DNA from: JAXLVB01 sp046329195
GTDB taxonomy: Bacteria; Bacteroidota; Bacteroidia; Cytophagales; Spirosomataceae
Direction: 5' to 3'
Assembly: GCA_046329195.1 (NCBI GenBank)
Contig: JAXLVB010000003.1
Location: 496,001 to 560,000, forward strand
Length of the DNA stretch: 64,000 nt
Shown piece by piece: positions 52,476 to 62,115 of this stretch. The position numbers were made by a program, and so were the translations under genes. The notes under the pieces are model-generated. The model did no database searches and was not told where the DNA came from. It saw only the letters and a list, made by a program, of their open reading frames with translations. How positions within the stretch are numbered: the stretch's first letter is position 1; each line of letters starts with the position of its first letter.

Positions 52476-53183
52476 TTAGTTGCGGCGGCCACCCAAGAGG
52501 CGTAGCAAAAACAAAAACAAGTTAATGAAGTCAAGGTACAGCGTAAGTGCTCCCAAGATGGCTTCTTTGCGGTCTTCGTCGGTGCCTTCGTTGCCAATGA
52601 TGTTCAAGGCTTTGATTTTCTGCGTGTCGTAAGCCGTTAGCCCTACAAATATCAGCACGCCGATGCTACTGATGACCATACCAAAGAGGTTGTTTTGCCA
52701 AAAAATGTTCACTACCCCAGCAATAATAACGCCGATTAGCCCCATAAACAGGATGCTTCCCCACGAGCTAAGATCTTTCTTGGTGAAATAGCCATACGCA
52801 CTCATCACCCCAAACGTTCCGGCAGTAATGAAAAACGTTGACGCAATGGACTCAAACGTATAGGCAATAAAAATGACCGATAGCGTAAGGCCATTAATGA
52901 AGGCATAAAAGAAAAACCACATGGTAGCATTGCCTGCCGTCATGCTCTGTAAGCGAGATGTTAACCACCACACCACAGCGATTTCGCCAAACAGCAAGGC
53001 ATAGAAAAACAGTCGGTTTTCGAGAATCGTCACGATAAGAGAGGGTGTGGAGGCCACAAAAAACGCCGTGAAGCCCGTCAGCACCAGTGCAGCGGCCATC
53101 CAGCCATACACTTTACTCATAAAACTCGCCTGTTCAGCCTGAATCTGCTCGGCACTCAGCATGTTGAATTGGTTATTTTCCAT
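52476..53183 (-). CDS. Bax inhibitor-1/YccA family membrane protein
   Basis: A 235-residue protein with seven membrane segments and the family pattern ASFMSKVYGWMAAALVLTGFTAF at the start, FAINGLTLS-like FFYAFINGLTLSVIF in the middle and GLTAYDTQKIKAL near the C-terminus, followed by LYLDFINLFLFLLRLLGGR. The ATG at 53183 is chosen over 53222 because the first 13 codons look unrelated to the family. Family members act as pH-sensitive ion leak channels or membrane-protein quality factors. Single gene. Confidence 0.92.
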   Translation of the reverse strand: MENNQFNMLSAEQIQAEQASFMSKVYGWMAAALVLTGFTAFFVASTPSLIVTILENRLFFYALLFGEIAVVWWLTSRLQSMTAGNATMWFFFYAFINGLTLSVIFIAYTFESIASTFFITAGTFGVMSAYGYFTKKDLSSWGSILFMGLIGVIIAGVVNIFWQNNLFGMVISSIGVLIFVGLTAYDTQKIKALNIIGNEGTDEDRKEAILGALTLYLDFINLFLFLLRLLGGRRN

Positions 53184-53329
53184 TGATTTAGTGATTTTTA
53201 AGGATTCACATAGAGAGCGCACGCCATTGACGCTCCTTCGTCACAATGATAACAAAAAGATAGTTCATAGCAAGCATTCCGACTAAATCACTTACTTTGT
53301 GGCTACTATTTTATCCAATTCGTTACTCC

Positions 53330-54223
53330 ATGAAACTGCATCTTGACCTCGATGTTTTTGAGAAGACAGGCAACAAGAAATTCTCCATTGCCAAAGCCCA
53401 TACAAAGGTGGACGACCTCTACCAAGACAAAGACGAATACGACAGCCTGCTGGCGGAATTTCGGCAGGAGATGGATGAGCTGCAAAGCATGATGTACGCC
53501 CACAATCGGTACGGGTTGTTGATTGTGTTTCAGGCAATGGATGCGGCGGGCAAAGACGGTACCATCAAGCATGTTTTGTCGGGGGTGAATCCTGCGGGCG
53601 TGAAGGTGCAGTCGTTCAAACGACCTTCTGATACCGAGCTCAACCACGATTTTCTCTGGCGCACCACGCAGCACCTGCCCGAACGGGGCAGCATGACCAT
53701 TTTTAATCGTAGCTATTACGAAGAAGTGCTGGTTGTGAAAGTTCATCCCGAAATTCTGACCAACGTGCAACGCCTCCCTGCCGAACTCACTCAAAACGTG
53801 GACAAGGTTTGGAAACAACGCTACGAAGACATCGTAAACATGGAGCATTACTTGCACCGCAATGGCATTCGTATCTTGAAGTTTTTCTTGCATGTTTCTA
53901 AAAAAGAACAAGGCCAACGCCTGATTGAGCGCATCGAAGACCCTACCAAAAACTGGAAGTTTGAAGAAGCTGACATCAAAGAGCGTGAGCGCTGGGACGA
54001 TTACCAACAAGCCTACGAAGACTGTATCAATGCCACCGCCACCGAATTGGCACCGTGGTACGTCATCCCAGCTGACGACAAGAAGAACATGCGCCTGATT
54101 ATCAGCCAAATCATTGTCAAAAAACTCAAAGAATTGGATATGAGTTTTCCTGAAACCGATGCCAAACGTCACGCCGAATTGCAACGACTCATTGGCATTA
54201 TCAAAAAGCAAGACAGTGCGTAG
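53330..54223 (+). CDS. ppk2: Polyphosphate kinase 2, class III-like
   Basis: A 297-residue enzyme from the ATG at 53330 (MKLHLDLDVFEKTG). It has Walker A FQAMDAAGKDGTIKHV (about 76-91), GVNPAGVKVQSFKRPS, the lid-like HDFLWRTTQHLPERG, Walker B MTIFNRSYYEEVLV, and KFFLHVSKKEQGQRLIERI. Length and motifs match one-domain PPK2 enzymes close to the Cytophaga hutchinsonii class III protein, which phosphorylate both AMP and ADP with polyphosphate. The class assignment is from resemblance only. Confidence 0.92.
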   Translation: MKLHLDLDVFEKTGNKKFSIAKAHTKVDDLYQDKDEYDSLLAEFRQEMDELQSMMYAHNRYGLLIVFQAMDAAGKDGTIKHVLSGVNPAGVKVQSFKRPSDTELNHDFLWRTTQHLPERGSMTIFNRSYYEEVLVVKVHPEILTNVQRLPAELTQNVDKVWKQRYEDIVNMEHYLHRNGIRILKFFLHVSKKEQGQRLIERIEDPTKNWKFEEADIKERERWDDYQQAYEDCINATATELAPWYVIPADDKKNMRLIISQIIVKKLKELDMSFPETDAKRHAELQRLIGIIKKQDSA

Positions 54224-54232
54224 GTATTGATA

Positions 54233-55255
54233 CTACTTTTTTCCCGAAAACCACCCTCTAATCAATCGTTGAGCCGGTTTTTCGACTGTATATGTCATCA
54301 CAATGGCCAAGGCAAACCCCACCATCATACCCAGCAAGGTGGCGGGCAAGCGCCCCACACCAGCTTGCTTGAGCGATCGAATCAGCAACAAGCCCACTGT
54401 TTGATGAACCAAATACAAACTGTACGAAATGCCCCCCAGCAACACAAAAAAGCGGTGTTCCATGAAGCCTAAGCGATTGTACAGCAGCAAATAGAACAAT
54501 CCAAAATAGACTACTACACACGCAAAATGCCAGTTGGCAGTGATAAAGCCCATCGCCGCCCCGCCACCAAAATGCAGCGGATAAACCAAAGCCAAACAAA
54601 TCATCAACAAGCCATGCAGGTACCCGTGAGGGCTTGAGAATTTGAGTTGGTAAAACAAAATACCAGCAAAAAACAGATTGAAATGCCCTAACAGTGGAAA
54701 CTGCGCATGAAGGCGAGGATACAGCGTAGGGTCTTGCTGATTGAGCCATAGAATGCCTCCTATGATGATAAAATAGCCAATGCCCACCCCGATAATCCAA
54801 CGGAGGTTGATGAGCCACACCAGCAACATAAGTGCATAAAACAGGAGCTCTACCACCAGCGTCCAATAGGTCCCTTCGATGTTTGGATAACCCAAAAAGT
54901 ACTGAATCATGGTCAGGTTAGCCAGAAAAGTGGGCCAACTAAGTAGCTGATTTTTCTCGTCAAACACCCAGATAAAGAGTAATGTTATCAGGATGGCCGC
55001 CCAGTAGGCCGGATACAGCCGAGCGAATCGGGAAATCACAAAATCTTTCCAAGTTTTGGCGTGTTGGAGCGTCATAAAAATCACAAAACCACTGATAATG
55101 AAGAACAAATCAACACCCGTCACGCCCAAAATCAACCCGTATGCAAAGTGGTTGTGATTGGCCATCGACACCAAATGAAACAACACGACCGCCACTGCCG
55201 CCACTCCCCGAAGCCCATCTAAAGCTGTAATTCGATTTTGTTTTTGCTTATCCAT
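54233..55255 (-). CDS. OafA/YrhL-type membrane acyltransferase
   Basis: A 340-residue acyltransferase-3 protein with about ten membrane segments. It starts ITALDGLRGVAAVAVVLFHL, where the RxxA/H of the family (Arg and His) is present, and has FIISGFVIFMTLQ and FVISRFARLYPAYW, both family hallmarks. It moves acetyl or other acyl groups onto cell-surface sugars. It converges on the ppk2 gene, with only 9 bases between the stops. Confidence 0.9.
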   Translation of the reverse strand: MDKQKQNRITALDGLRGVAAVAVVLFHLVSMANHNHFAYGLILGVTGVDLFFIISGFVIFMTLQHAKTWKDFVISRFARLYPAYWAAILITLLFIWVFDEKNQLLSWPTFLANLTMIQYFLGYPNIEGTYWTLVVELLFYALMLLVWLINLRWIIGVGIGYFIIIGGILWLNQQDPTLYPRLHAQFPLLGHFNLFFAGILFYQLKFSSPHGYLHGLLMICLALVYPLHFGGGAAMGFITANWHFACVVVYFGLFYLLLYNRLGFMEHRFFVLLGGISYSLYLVHQTVGLLLIRSLKQAGVGRLPATLLGMMVGFALAIVMTYTVEKPAQRLIRGWFSGKK

Positions 55256-55509
55256 TGCTCCTCGTTAGCCTTTAGCTTGGCAAGATATGGAGTTTGTACC
55301 GAATTTTTCGCAGCTATAAATTGTCTTTTTTGAGGAGGTTATTGGAATTGATAATCTGTTTCTTCAATTTTGTTTCACCAAATCAATCTTCGAGTTAACG
55401 TCTTCTATCATAAAACTTATGCTATGCTGCACTCTGCAACTGCTTTTTTCAACGGATTGATTGGATGAGTACTGTTTTGTCTGGTCACTACAAATAACTT
55501 TACTAATAC

Positions 55510-57774
55510 ATGAGGTCAATTTTTATTACCGCTATTTCGCAAATTCTATGTGTGTTGTTAGTAGCAACAAGCTCTTTGCAAGCCCAAACTCACCCTGACA
55601 TTGCCCCACTTACCGCTATTTATAATGCCACAGGAGGCCCAAATTGGACTAACAAAACCAATTGGCTCAGTGACAATAACCCTTGTGGGTGGTATGGAAT
55701 TGCGTGTAATTCTAATCGGGTCACTAAAATAGATTTAAGGGAAAATAATGTAATAGGTGTCCTACCTATTGAGATAGGCAATCTGACCAACTTGCAAACA
55801 TTATGGTTAAGTACTAATCAACTCAGTGGAAGTATTCCTTCACAAATAGGAAACCTAAGTAATTTACTTAGTCTTGCACTGGATAATAATAACCTTAGTG
55901 GAAGTATTCCTACTCAACTCGGAAAACTCAATAAGTTAGAGAGACTTGTTTTGGGCAATAATCAACTTACTGGAAAAATACCAACGGGACTTGGGAATCT
56001 AACCAATTTAAAAAGTTTAATACTCCAATTTAATCAACTTAGCGGTACAATTCCCCTTCAGTTAGGAAATTTGAGTAATGTAGAAAGTTTATGGTTGAAT
56101 CATAATCAACTTACAGGAAGTATTCCTTCTGAACTTTCATATTTAACTACGGTTAAGACCTTCTTTTTAGATAATAATAAATTAAGTGGTGAGATTCCAA
56201 TACAATTGGGTAATTTAAAATCAGTTCAGTTTTTGAATTTACATGACAACCAACTTACTGGAAATATTCCAACACAATTAGGCAGTTTGTCCACCTTAAT
56301 TACATTGCAATTACATAATAATCAACTAAGCGGGAGTATTCCCTCGCAATTAAGCAATTTACTTCAACTCCAATCTTTGCTTTTAAAATACAACAACTTA
56401 AGTGGATGTATTCCAGCCTCCTTTTCTGCATTATGTAACAGAAATGTACATGTAGAATTAAATGGTAATGCTGGCTTACCAAGTGGTGGCTCTGAAGAAG
56501 CATGGTCTGCCTTCTGCGCCACAGGTGCAGGCAGCAGCTTTACAGCCGTTGCTAGCACCTCTACTCCTACTGTATGCGTAGGTACTACAATCAGTCTAAG
56601 CGTTACTGGTGGCACCTCTTATGCGTGGGGCGGTCCTAATGGATTTACTTCCTCCGCAAAAAATCCAAGCTTTACGGCAACTTCTATAGCCCAAGGTGGC
56701 ATGTATACAGTAACGGCCAACAACGGAGGTGGAGCCTGCTCGGCTACTGCAACCGTGAGTGTATCCATCAAAGCATATCCTGCTATTACAACTCAAAGCA
56801 ATAGTCCTGTTTGTGCAGGTTTTCCTGTCAACTTATCTGCTATTACCAACGATACCAAACTAACCTATCAATGGTCTAAAGACGGTGGTGGGTTTTCATC
56901 AACCGTTAAAAACCCTATTATTGCTAATGCTACTACTGCCAATGCTGGTGCTTATATATTGGTGGTTACAGGTTCTAATGGTTGTACCATTAGCTCGTCT
57001 GTATCAGTCATAGTAAATGCTACTCCAACGGTTAGTGTTAGTCCCAGTGGCTCTGTTTTTATCTGTGGCTCTTCGCCTGTGCAACTGACCGCCAATGCTA
57101 CGGCAGGGGTTTCGTTTCAATGGTTCAGAGGCACTACGGCTGTGGGCACAGGAGCGACCTACGATGCAACACAAACTGGCACCTACAAATGTGAAGTTGC
57201 TATTAATGGAAACTGTAAAGTTGCTTCTAACAGCACTACTATCACCTTCAATAGCGTTCCTAATGCAGTGGCTTCTAATGCAGTAACAGCCAAAAGCCTA
57301 AGTCTAAGTGTTACCCCCAACAGTATGTTGTATAAATGGGCAGGTCCAAACGGATTTTCAACTACTGTCCAAAAACCTAAAATTGCTAATCCGACAGTGG
57401 TTAATAGTGGTATTTATTCTGTTACGGTGAGTTCAACCAGTTCTTGTACAGCTTCGGCTACCACAAACGTTATCATCAGCAACTCTGCCAGAATGGTAAC
57501 GGAAGAAGATACTGAACTCGATGACATCCATCTAATTGTATCGCCTAACCCAACCACTGGCAAAAGTGTGGTAGAAGTCTCGCTTAATCAAGCTGCTCAG
57601 ATTCATCTTACCATGAGTGATGGAATGGGCAAAAGTCTAAACTCTTGGGAGTCTGACGGAGTGGTCAAACGAATGGTTGTAGAGATAGATCTGACCCATC
57701 ACCGACCAGGTCTGTATCTAATTTTAGCAGAAACTAATCAAGGACGCACTACAAAGAAGCTCTGGAAACAATAG
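55510..57774 (+). CDS. Secreted plant-type LRR protein with Ig-like repeats and T9SS sorting domain
   Basis: A 754-residue exported protein. Signal peptide to about SLQAQ; an LRR cap (NWTNKTNWLSDNNPCGWYG); about ten plant-type leucine-rich repeats of 24 residues (LTNLQTLWLSTNQLSGSIPS pattern, about 75-315); three or so Ig-like repeats (CVGTTISLSVTGGTSYAW; CAGFPVNLSA; CGSSPVQLTA); and a type A T9SS C-terminal domain (LIVSPNPTTGKSVVEVSL ... GLYLILAETNQGRTTKKLW). It should be secreted and attached to the cell surface. The repeat part is markedly AT-rich. Likely adhesion or binding, partner unknown. Confidence 0.9.
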   Translation: MRSIFITAISQILCVLLVATSSLQAQTHPDIAPLTAIYNATGGPNWTNKTNWLSDNNPCGWYGIACNSNRVTKIDLRENNVIGVLPIEIGNLTNLQTLWLSTNQLSGSIPSQIGNLSNLLSLALDNNNLSGSIPTQLGKLNKLERLVLGNNQLTGKIPTGLGNLTNLKSLILQFNQLSGTIPLQLGNLSNVESLWLNHNQLTGSIPSELSYLTTVKTFFLDNNKLSGEIPIQLGNLKSVQFLNLHDNQLTGNIPTQLGSLSTLITLQLHNNQLSGSIPSQLSNLLQLQSLLLKYNNLSGCIPASFSALCNRNVHVELNGNAGLPSGGSEEAWSAFCATGAGSSFTAVASTSTPTVCVGTTISLSVTGGTSYAWGGPNGFTSSAKNPSFTATSIAQGGMYTVTANNGGGACSATATVSVSIKAYPAITTQSNSPVCAGFPVNLSAITNDTKLTYQWSKDGGGFSSTVKNPIIANATTANAGAYILVVTGSNGCTISSSVSVIVNATPTVSVSPSGSVFICGSSPVQLTANATAGVSFQWFRGTTAVGTGATYDATQTGTYKCEVAINGNCKVASNSTTITFNSVPNAVASNAVTAKSLSLSVTPNSMLYKWAGPNGFSTTVQKPKIANPTVVNSGIYSVTVSSTSSCTASATTNVIISNSARMVTEEDTELDDIHLIVSPNPTTGKSVVEVSLNQAAQIHLTMSDGMGKSLNSWESDGVVKRMVVEIDLTHHRPGLYLILAETNQGRTTKKLWKQ

Positions 57775-57892
57775 TTAGAAAGCAATAACCTGTTTTGTTT
57801 TACCCACGCTTTCGCTCTCGCTGAGGCGTGGGTATCTTTTTCTACTTCATCTAAAAACCTATCATCCTACTCATGCAGTAGGGAATAATGCC

Positions 57893-57900
57893 TATATTTG
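57893..57900 (+). promoter_or_regulatory. Candidate -7 box of the thr operon
   Basis: TATATTTG, a perfect TAnnTTTG, giving a leader of about 90 bases with a small hairpin (GCAGTG / CACTGC, 57951-57974). No -33 TTTG found. Confidence 0.35.
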
Positions 57901-57997
57901 CGGGGCGTTGGTTCACAGCGTACACTATTTTACAACTGATAAGGTCTGGGCAGTGCTCATCTAACAACACTGCGCTAAGGACTTAGGACTGAATTCG

Positions 57998-60454
57998 ATG
58001 AAAGTATTAAAATTTGGCGGTACATCGGTAGGCTCCATCGAGAGCATCAAGCAAGTCATTGAAATCATCAAAGACAATCTCAGCAAGGGCGAGCAAATCG
58101 CTGTGGTTTTTTCGGCAATGGGTGGGTTTACCAACCAACTCATCGAAATGGGCCAACGTGCCGCCCGCAAAGACGACTCTTATACCGAACTCATCAAAAA
58201 AGCGGAAAACCGACACTTTGAGGTCATCAATACGCTCATTCAGCCGCAGTATCGGGGGCGAGTGTTAGCCAACGTTCGGGTGATTTTCAATGAGTTAGAA
58301 GACCTCCTCAAGGGCGTTACGTACATCCAAGAGGTATCGCCTCGCACCTCCGACCTCATCGTGAGCTTCGGCGAGCGCCTTTCTACCATGATGATTTACG
58401 AGATTGTGGCTTCGCAAGGCATCAAAGCCGAATACCTCGACGCTCGTAAGGTAGTCAAGACCGACTCTAACTTCACCCACGCCGAGGTCAACTTTGCCGT
58501 GACCAATCGCCTCATTCAGGAGCATTTTGCTGGCAACGACGCCCTCCAACTCATCACGGGCTTCATCGGCTCCAACGAAGAGGGCGTTACGACTACACTC
58601 GGTCGGGGTGGGTCAGACTACACAGGCTCTATCTTTGGGGCGGCGCTCAACGCCGACGTCATCGAAATCTGGACCGACGTGGACGGCATGATGACCACCG
58701 ACCCTCGAAAGGTCAAGAATGCCTTCACAATACCGACCATCACCTACGCCGAAGCGATGGAATTGACGCACTTCGGTGCAAAGGTGATCTATCCGCCGTC
58801 GTTGCAGCCTGCGTTTGCGCAAAATATCCCCATCAAAGTACTCAACACGTTCAATCCTGCGTTTGAGGGCACGGTGGTGAGCCGCACGGCACAGCCAAGT
58901 CCTTACACCATCACCGGCATTAGCTCGATTGACAAGCTGGCCTTGGTCAATGTGCAAGGTTCAGGCATGGTGGGCGTAGCTGGGGTGTCGGGGCGCTTGT
59001 TTTCGGCTCTGGCCAAAAACAAAATCTCAGTGATTCTGATTTCGCAGGCATCGTCAGAGCACTCCATTTGTTTTGCCATTGACCCTAAATTTACGGAGCA
59101 AGCCAAGGCCGTTATTGAAGAAGAGTTTGCCAAAGAACTCGACAATGGCTACTTAGAAGGCATCGACATCAACACCAACGTGGCCGTCATCGCTATTGTG
59201 GGCGAGGGGATGCGCCACAGCACGGGGGTATCGGGCAAATTATTCTCAGTATTAGGCAAAAACGGTATCAATATTGTAGCCACAGCGCAGGGCAGTTCAG
59301 AGCTCAATATCTCGGTAGTGATCGAGCAAAAAGACCTTTCTAAAGCCCTCAACGTCATACACGACAGCTTCTTTGCCGACCAAGTCAAAACCCTCAATTT
59401 GTTCTTGGTAGGTACGGGTCTAATCGGTAAAGCACTGCTAGAGCAACTCGAAGGCCAAGAGCATTTCTTGCGCAAGTATCGAGGCTTACGGATTCGCTTG
59501 GTGGGTGTCATGAACACCAAGAAAATGCTCGTTGATGACGGTGGAATTGATAAAGAAAAATGGCAAACCCGCCTTGCGGATAGTGAAAAAACCTCTGACT
59601 TAGAGACGTTTGTCAACGAAATCAAAGCGCTCAACTTACCCAACAGTGTGTTTGTGGACTGCACGGCCAACAAAGACATCGTGAAGTATTACGAACCGTT
59701 GTTTGAGGCGAGTGTGTCGGTGGTAACACCCAACAAAACGGCCAACGCCGCCCCTTATGAAGAATACGCTCGGCGCCACCGTTTGGCACTCAAAAAAGGC
59801 GTGAAATTTTTGTACGAAACCAACGTTGGCGCAGGCTTGCCCGTTATTAATACACTGCAAGGACTCACCGCCTCGGGCGACCGTTTTTTGAAGATTGAAG
59901 GGGTTTTTTCGGGAACACTTTCGTATATTTTTAATAATTTTCGGAAAGGTGTACGCTTCGCCGACATCGTGCGGGAGGCCAAAGCCAAGGGCTATACCGA
60001 GCCTGACCCTCGAGAAGACCTAAGCGGGCAAGACGTGGCTCGCAAAATCTTGATTTTGGCCCGAGAAATTGGTCTGAAACTCGATTGGGAAGACATCAAA
60101 ATTCACCAGCTTTTGCCCGATAACTGCCAAAACGCACCGACCGTCGAGGCGTTTTTTGAAGAAATGGAGAAGTCCAACGATTTCTTCGAGCAAATGGCCG
60201 AAGCTGCCGAATCGAAAGGCGAAAAGCTACGATTTGTGGCTACGCTCGAAAACGGCAAAATCAACATCGGTATCAAAACTGTAGGTCCAAGCCACCCGCT
60301 CTATCCTATGGAAGGTGCCGACAACGTGATTGCCTTCACAACCAAGCGCTACCACGACCGACCGCTCGTTATCAAAGGACCAGGAGCCGGAGCTGAGGTG
60401 ACGGCCAGTGGGGTGTTTGCTGATATTGTGAGTATTGGGTCTTATTTGGCTTAA
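57998..60454 (+). CDS. thrA: Bifunctional aspartate kinase / homoserine dehydrogenase
   Basis: An 818-residue fusion catalysing the first and third steps of threonine/methionine synthesis. The N-terminal kinase starts MKVLKFGGTSVGSIESIKQV and contains GFIGSNEEGVTTTLGRGGSDYTGS. Two ACT domains (about 315-465; GVAGVSGRLFSALAKN and GVSGKLFSVLGKNGIN) carry feedback regulation. The dehydrogenase starts at LNLFLVGTGLIGKALLEQL (about 465) with VVTPNKTANAAPYEEY and GVFSGTLSYIFNNF, ending at GSYLA. It is followed after an inserted element by thrB; no thrC is in the window. Confidence 0.96.
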   Translation: MKVLKFGGTSVGSIESIKQVIEIIKDNLSKGEQIAVVFSAMGGFTNQLIEMGQRAARKDDSYTELIKKAENRHFEVINTLIQPQYRGRVLANVRVIFNELEDLLKGVTYIQEVSPRTSDLIVSFGERLSTMMIYEIVASQGIKAEYLDARKVVKTDSNFTHAEVNFAVTNRLIQEHFAGNDALQLITGFIGSNEEGVTTTLGRGGSDYTGSIFGAALNADVIEIWTDVDGMMTTDPRKVKNAFTIPTITYAEAMELTHFGAKVIYPPSLQPAFAQNIPIKVLNTFNPAFEGTVVSRTAQPSPYTITGISSIDKLALVNVQGSGMVGVAGVSGRLFSALAKNKISVILISQASSEHSICFAIDPKFTEQAKAVIEEEFAKELDNGYLEGIDINTNVAVIAIVGEGMRHSTGVSGKLFSVLGKNGINIVATAQGSSELNISVVIEQKDLSKALNVIHDSFFADQVKTLNLFLVGTGLIGKALLEQLEGQEHFLRKYRGLRIRLVGVMNTKKMLVDDGGIDKEKWQTRLADSEKTSDLETFVNEIKALNLPNSVFVDCTANKDIVKYYEPLFEASVSVVTPNKTANAAPYEEYARRHRLALKKGVKFLYETNVGAGLPVINTLQGLTASGDRFLKIEGVFSGTLSYIFNNFRKGVRFADIVREAKAKGYTEPDPREDLSGQDVARKILILAREIGLKLDWEDIKIHQLLPDNCQNAPTVEAFFEEMEKSNDFFEQMAEAAESKGEKLRFVATLENGKINIGIKTVGPSHPLYPMEGADNVIAFTTKRYHDRPLVIKGPGAGAEVTASGVFADIVSIGSYLA

Positions 60455-60459
60455 ATTTT

Positions 60460-60513
60460 AAGTCCAAGAAGTCAAGAGAGTCGAGGAAGTCAAGAGAGTC
60501 GAGATAGTGAAGG
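60460..60513 (+). repeat. Tandem 9-bp repeat array, left
   Basis: Six 9-mers in a row: AAGTCCAAG, AAGTCAAGA, GAGTCGAGG, AAGTCAAGA, GAGTCGAGA, TAGTGAAGG. It starts 6 bases after the thrA stop. Its reverse complement occurs on the far side of the four-helix-bundle gene. Confidence 0.85.
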
Positions 60514-60608
60514 TTCGAAGAATTTGAATGGTTATGCACTTTCATTTTGTTTCTTGAGTTTTAACTAATTTACTCTTATTTTTGACTGCTTTACCCACTT
60601 GACTTTAT

Positions 60609-60956
60609 ATGAAAATTACTCGCTTTGAAGACATTATTGCTTGGCAAAAAGCACAAGATTTAGCCGTAGAAATTTACAAATACTTCGGTGACTTACGAGA
60701 TTGGGGATTTAGAGATCAAATTACTAAAGCGGTTGTTTCAGTATCAAACAATATTGCAGAGGGGTTTGAGCGAGGGAGTGATGCAGAGTTTATTAGATTT
60801 CTGAATTTCTCTCGTACCTCCAACAATGAAGTCAAATCAATGACTTATTTAGCGGCCCGATTAGGTTACATTAATGAAGAAACAACACAACAACTGTTAA
60901 AGCAAATAAACGAGGTTTCAAGGCTGATTTATGCATTTATACAATCCATAAAATAG
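60609..60956 (+). CDS. Four-helix bundle protein (23S rRNA IVS / Avd-like family)
   Basis: A 115-residue protein starting MKITRFEDIIAWQKAQDLAVEIY, then FRDQITKAVVSVSNNIAEGFERGS and FIRFLNFSRTSNNEVKSM. These are the hallmarks of the four-helix bundle (S23/IVS) family found inside 23S rRNA intervening sequences and related to the Avd accessory of diversity-generating retroelements. The molecular role of free-standing members is unknown. It sits between thrA and thrB, splitting what should be one operon, and is bracketed by inverted arrays of 9-bp repeats, which suggests the whole segment moved in as a unit. Confidence 0.9.
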   Translation: MKITRFEDIIAWQKAQDLAVEIYKYFGDLRDWGFRDQITKAVVSVSNNIAEGFERGSDAEFIRFLNFSRTSNNEVKSMTYLAARLGYINEETTQQLLKQINEVSRLIYAFIQSIK

Positions 60957-61094
60957 CTACAAAGTTGAACCAAGAAAGTCAGTGAGGTTTGAATAGACCC
61001 TTGATAACTCAGGCTGTATCAATTTACAGAGTTGATTCATTTCCAAGCTACAAAAGAATGAAATCGCTTTAGATAGATTTAAAGCTTTTGAATT

Positions 61095-61137
61095 CTTGAC
61101 TACTCTTGACTTTTTCGACTCCCTTGACTCTCTCGAC
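61095..61137 (+). repeat. Tandem 9-bp repeat array, right (inverted)
   Basis: CTTGAC / TCGAC units every 9-10 bases (GAC at 61098, 61108, 61117, 61126, 61135), the reverse complement of the left array. It ends 7 bases before the thrB start codon and therefore occupies its upstream translation region. Confidence 0.8.
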
Positions 61138-61144
61138 AACGACT

Positions 61145-62077
61145 ATGGACTCCATCAAAATCTTTGCCCCGGCCACTGTTGCCAATGTAGCTTGTGGGTT
61201 CGACATATTTGGCTTTGCGGTAGGTAGCCCCGGCGACGAGGTTATCCTGCGCAAAAAAGATACGCCCGGCGTAGAAATTACCCACATTGAGGGCGACGAA
61301 GGCCGCCTAACCCGTGACCCCCACAAAAACACAGCGAGTATTTCTATTTTGGCATATCTACGCCATATTGGTGCTGAGCAGCAAGGTGTTAGTGTAGAGC
61401 TCTACAAAAAAATGCCTCTGGGTAGTGGATTGGGTTCGTCAGCGGCCAGTACGGTGGCGGGTGTTTTTGCTATCAACGAGTTGATGGGTTGTCCTTTAGC
61501 GCAAAAAGACCTCCTGCCCTTTGCGATGGAAGGCGAGCGCTTTGCGTCGGGCACACCTCATGCCGACAACGTGGCACCGTCGCTACTTGGGGGTTTCGTG
61601 GCAATTCGGAGCTATAACCCACTCGATGTCATTAAATTACCAACGCCTTCTGAACTGGTAGCGAGTATCGTGCATCCGCACATTGAAGTCAATACCCGTG
61701 ACGCTCGCAATATTTTGAGAAAAGAAACTTCGCTGAAAAGTACCATCACACAGATGGGCAACGTGGCGGGCTTGGTAGCAGGAATGATTATGTCAGACTA
61801 TGACCTCATTAGCCGTTCGCTGGTTGATGTGATTATCGAGCCGGTACGAGCCATCTTGATTCCAGGCTTCGACGACGTCAAGGAAGCGGCCCTCGAAGCC
61901 GGAGCACTGGGCTGTAGTATCTCGGGAGCCGGGCCGTCTATTTTTGCCCTGAGCAGGGGTGTCGAAACTGCCGAAAAAGTAGGACATGCCATGCAAGAAG
62001 CTTTCCGAAAGGTAAACATCGCCAGTACGATATACGTATCGCCTGTGAATCAAAACGGGCCAATTGTGTTAGGATAA
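61145..62077 (+). CDS. thrB: Homoserine kinase
   Basis: A 310-residue GHMP kinase that phosphorylates homoserine. The ATG at 61145 (MDSIKIFAPATVANVACGFD) matches the family start; an upstream ATG at 61106 falls inside the repeat array and is unlikely. The ATP loop is MPLGSGLGSSAASTVAG (about 95-111), and the C-terminal GHMP motif is GALGCSISGAGPSIFALS. It would be co-transcribed with thrA through the inserted four-helix-bundle element unless that element brings a promoter. Confidence 0.95.
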   Translation: MDSIKIFAPATVANVACGFDIFGFAVGSPGDEVILRKKDTPGVEITHIEGDEGRLTRDPHKNTASISILAYLRHIGAEQQGVSVELYKKMPLGSGLGSSAASTVAGVFAINELMGCPLAQKDLLPFAMEGERFASGTPHADNVAPSLLGGFVAIRSYNPLDVIKLPTPSELVASIVHPHIEVNTRDARNILRKETSLKSTITQMGNVAGLVAGMIMSDYDLISRSLVDVIIEPVRAILIPGFDDVKEAALEAGALGCSISGAGPSIFALSRGVETAEKVGHAMQEAFRKVNIASTIYVSPVNQNGPIVLG

Positions 62078-62082
62078 ACGAG

Positions 62083-62115
62083 AAACTCGACTTGCTCACA
62101 AGTCGAGTTTTTTAT
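62083..62115. terminator. Bidirectional terminator after thrB
   Basis: Perfect 12-bp stem AAACTCGACTTG / CAAGTCGAGTTT with CTCA loop and T tract, between convergent genes. Confidence 0.93.

Noticed and set aside
53306..54211. Long antisense open frame (301 codons) opposite ppk2
   Set aside because: It mirrors the codon pattern of a clearly identified gene and its translation has no recognisable domain.
54258..54866. 202-codon frame overlapping the acyltransferase gene
   Set aside because: It lies in another frame of the same strand inside a well-supported family member and shows no domain.
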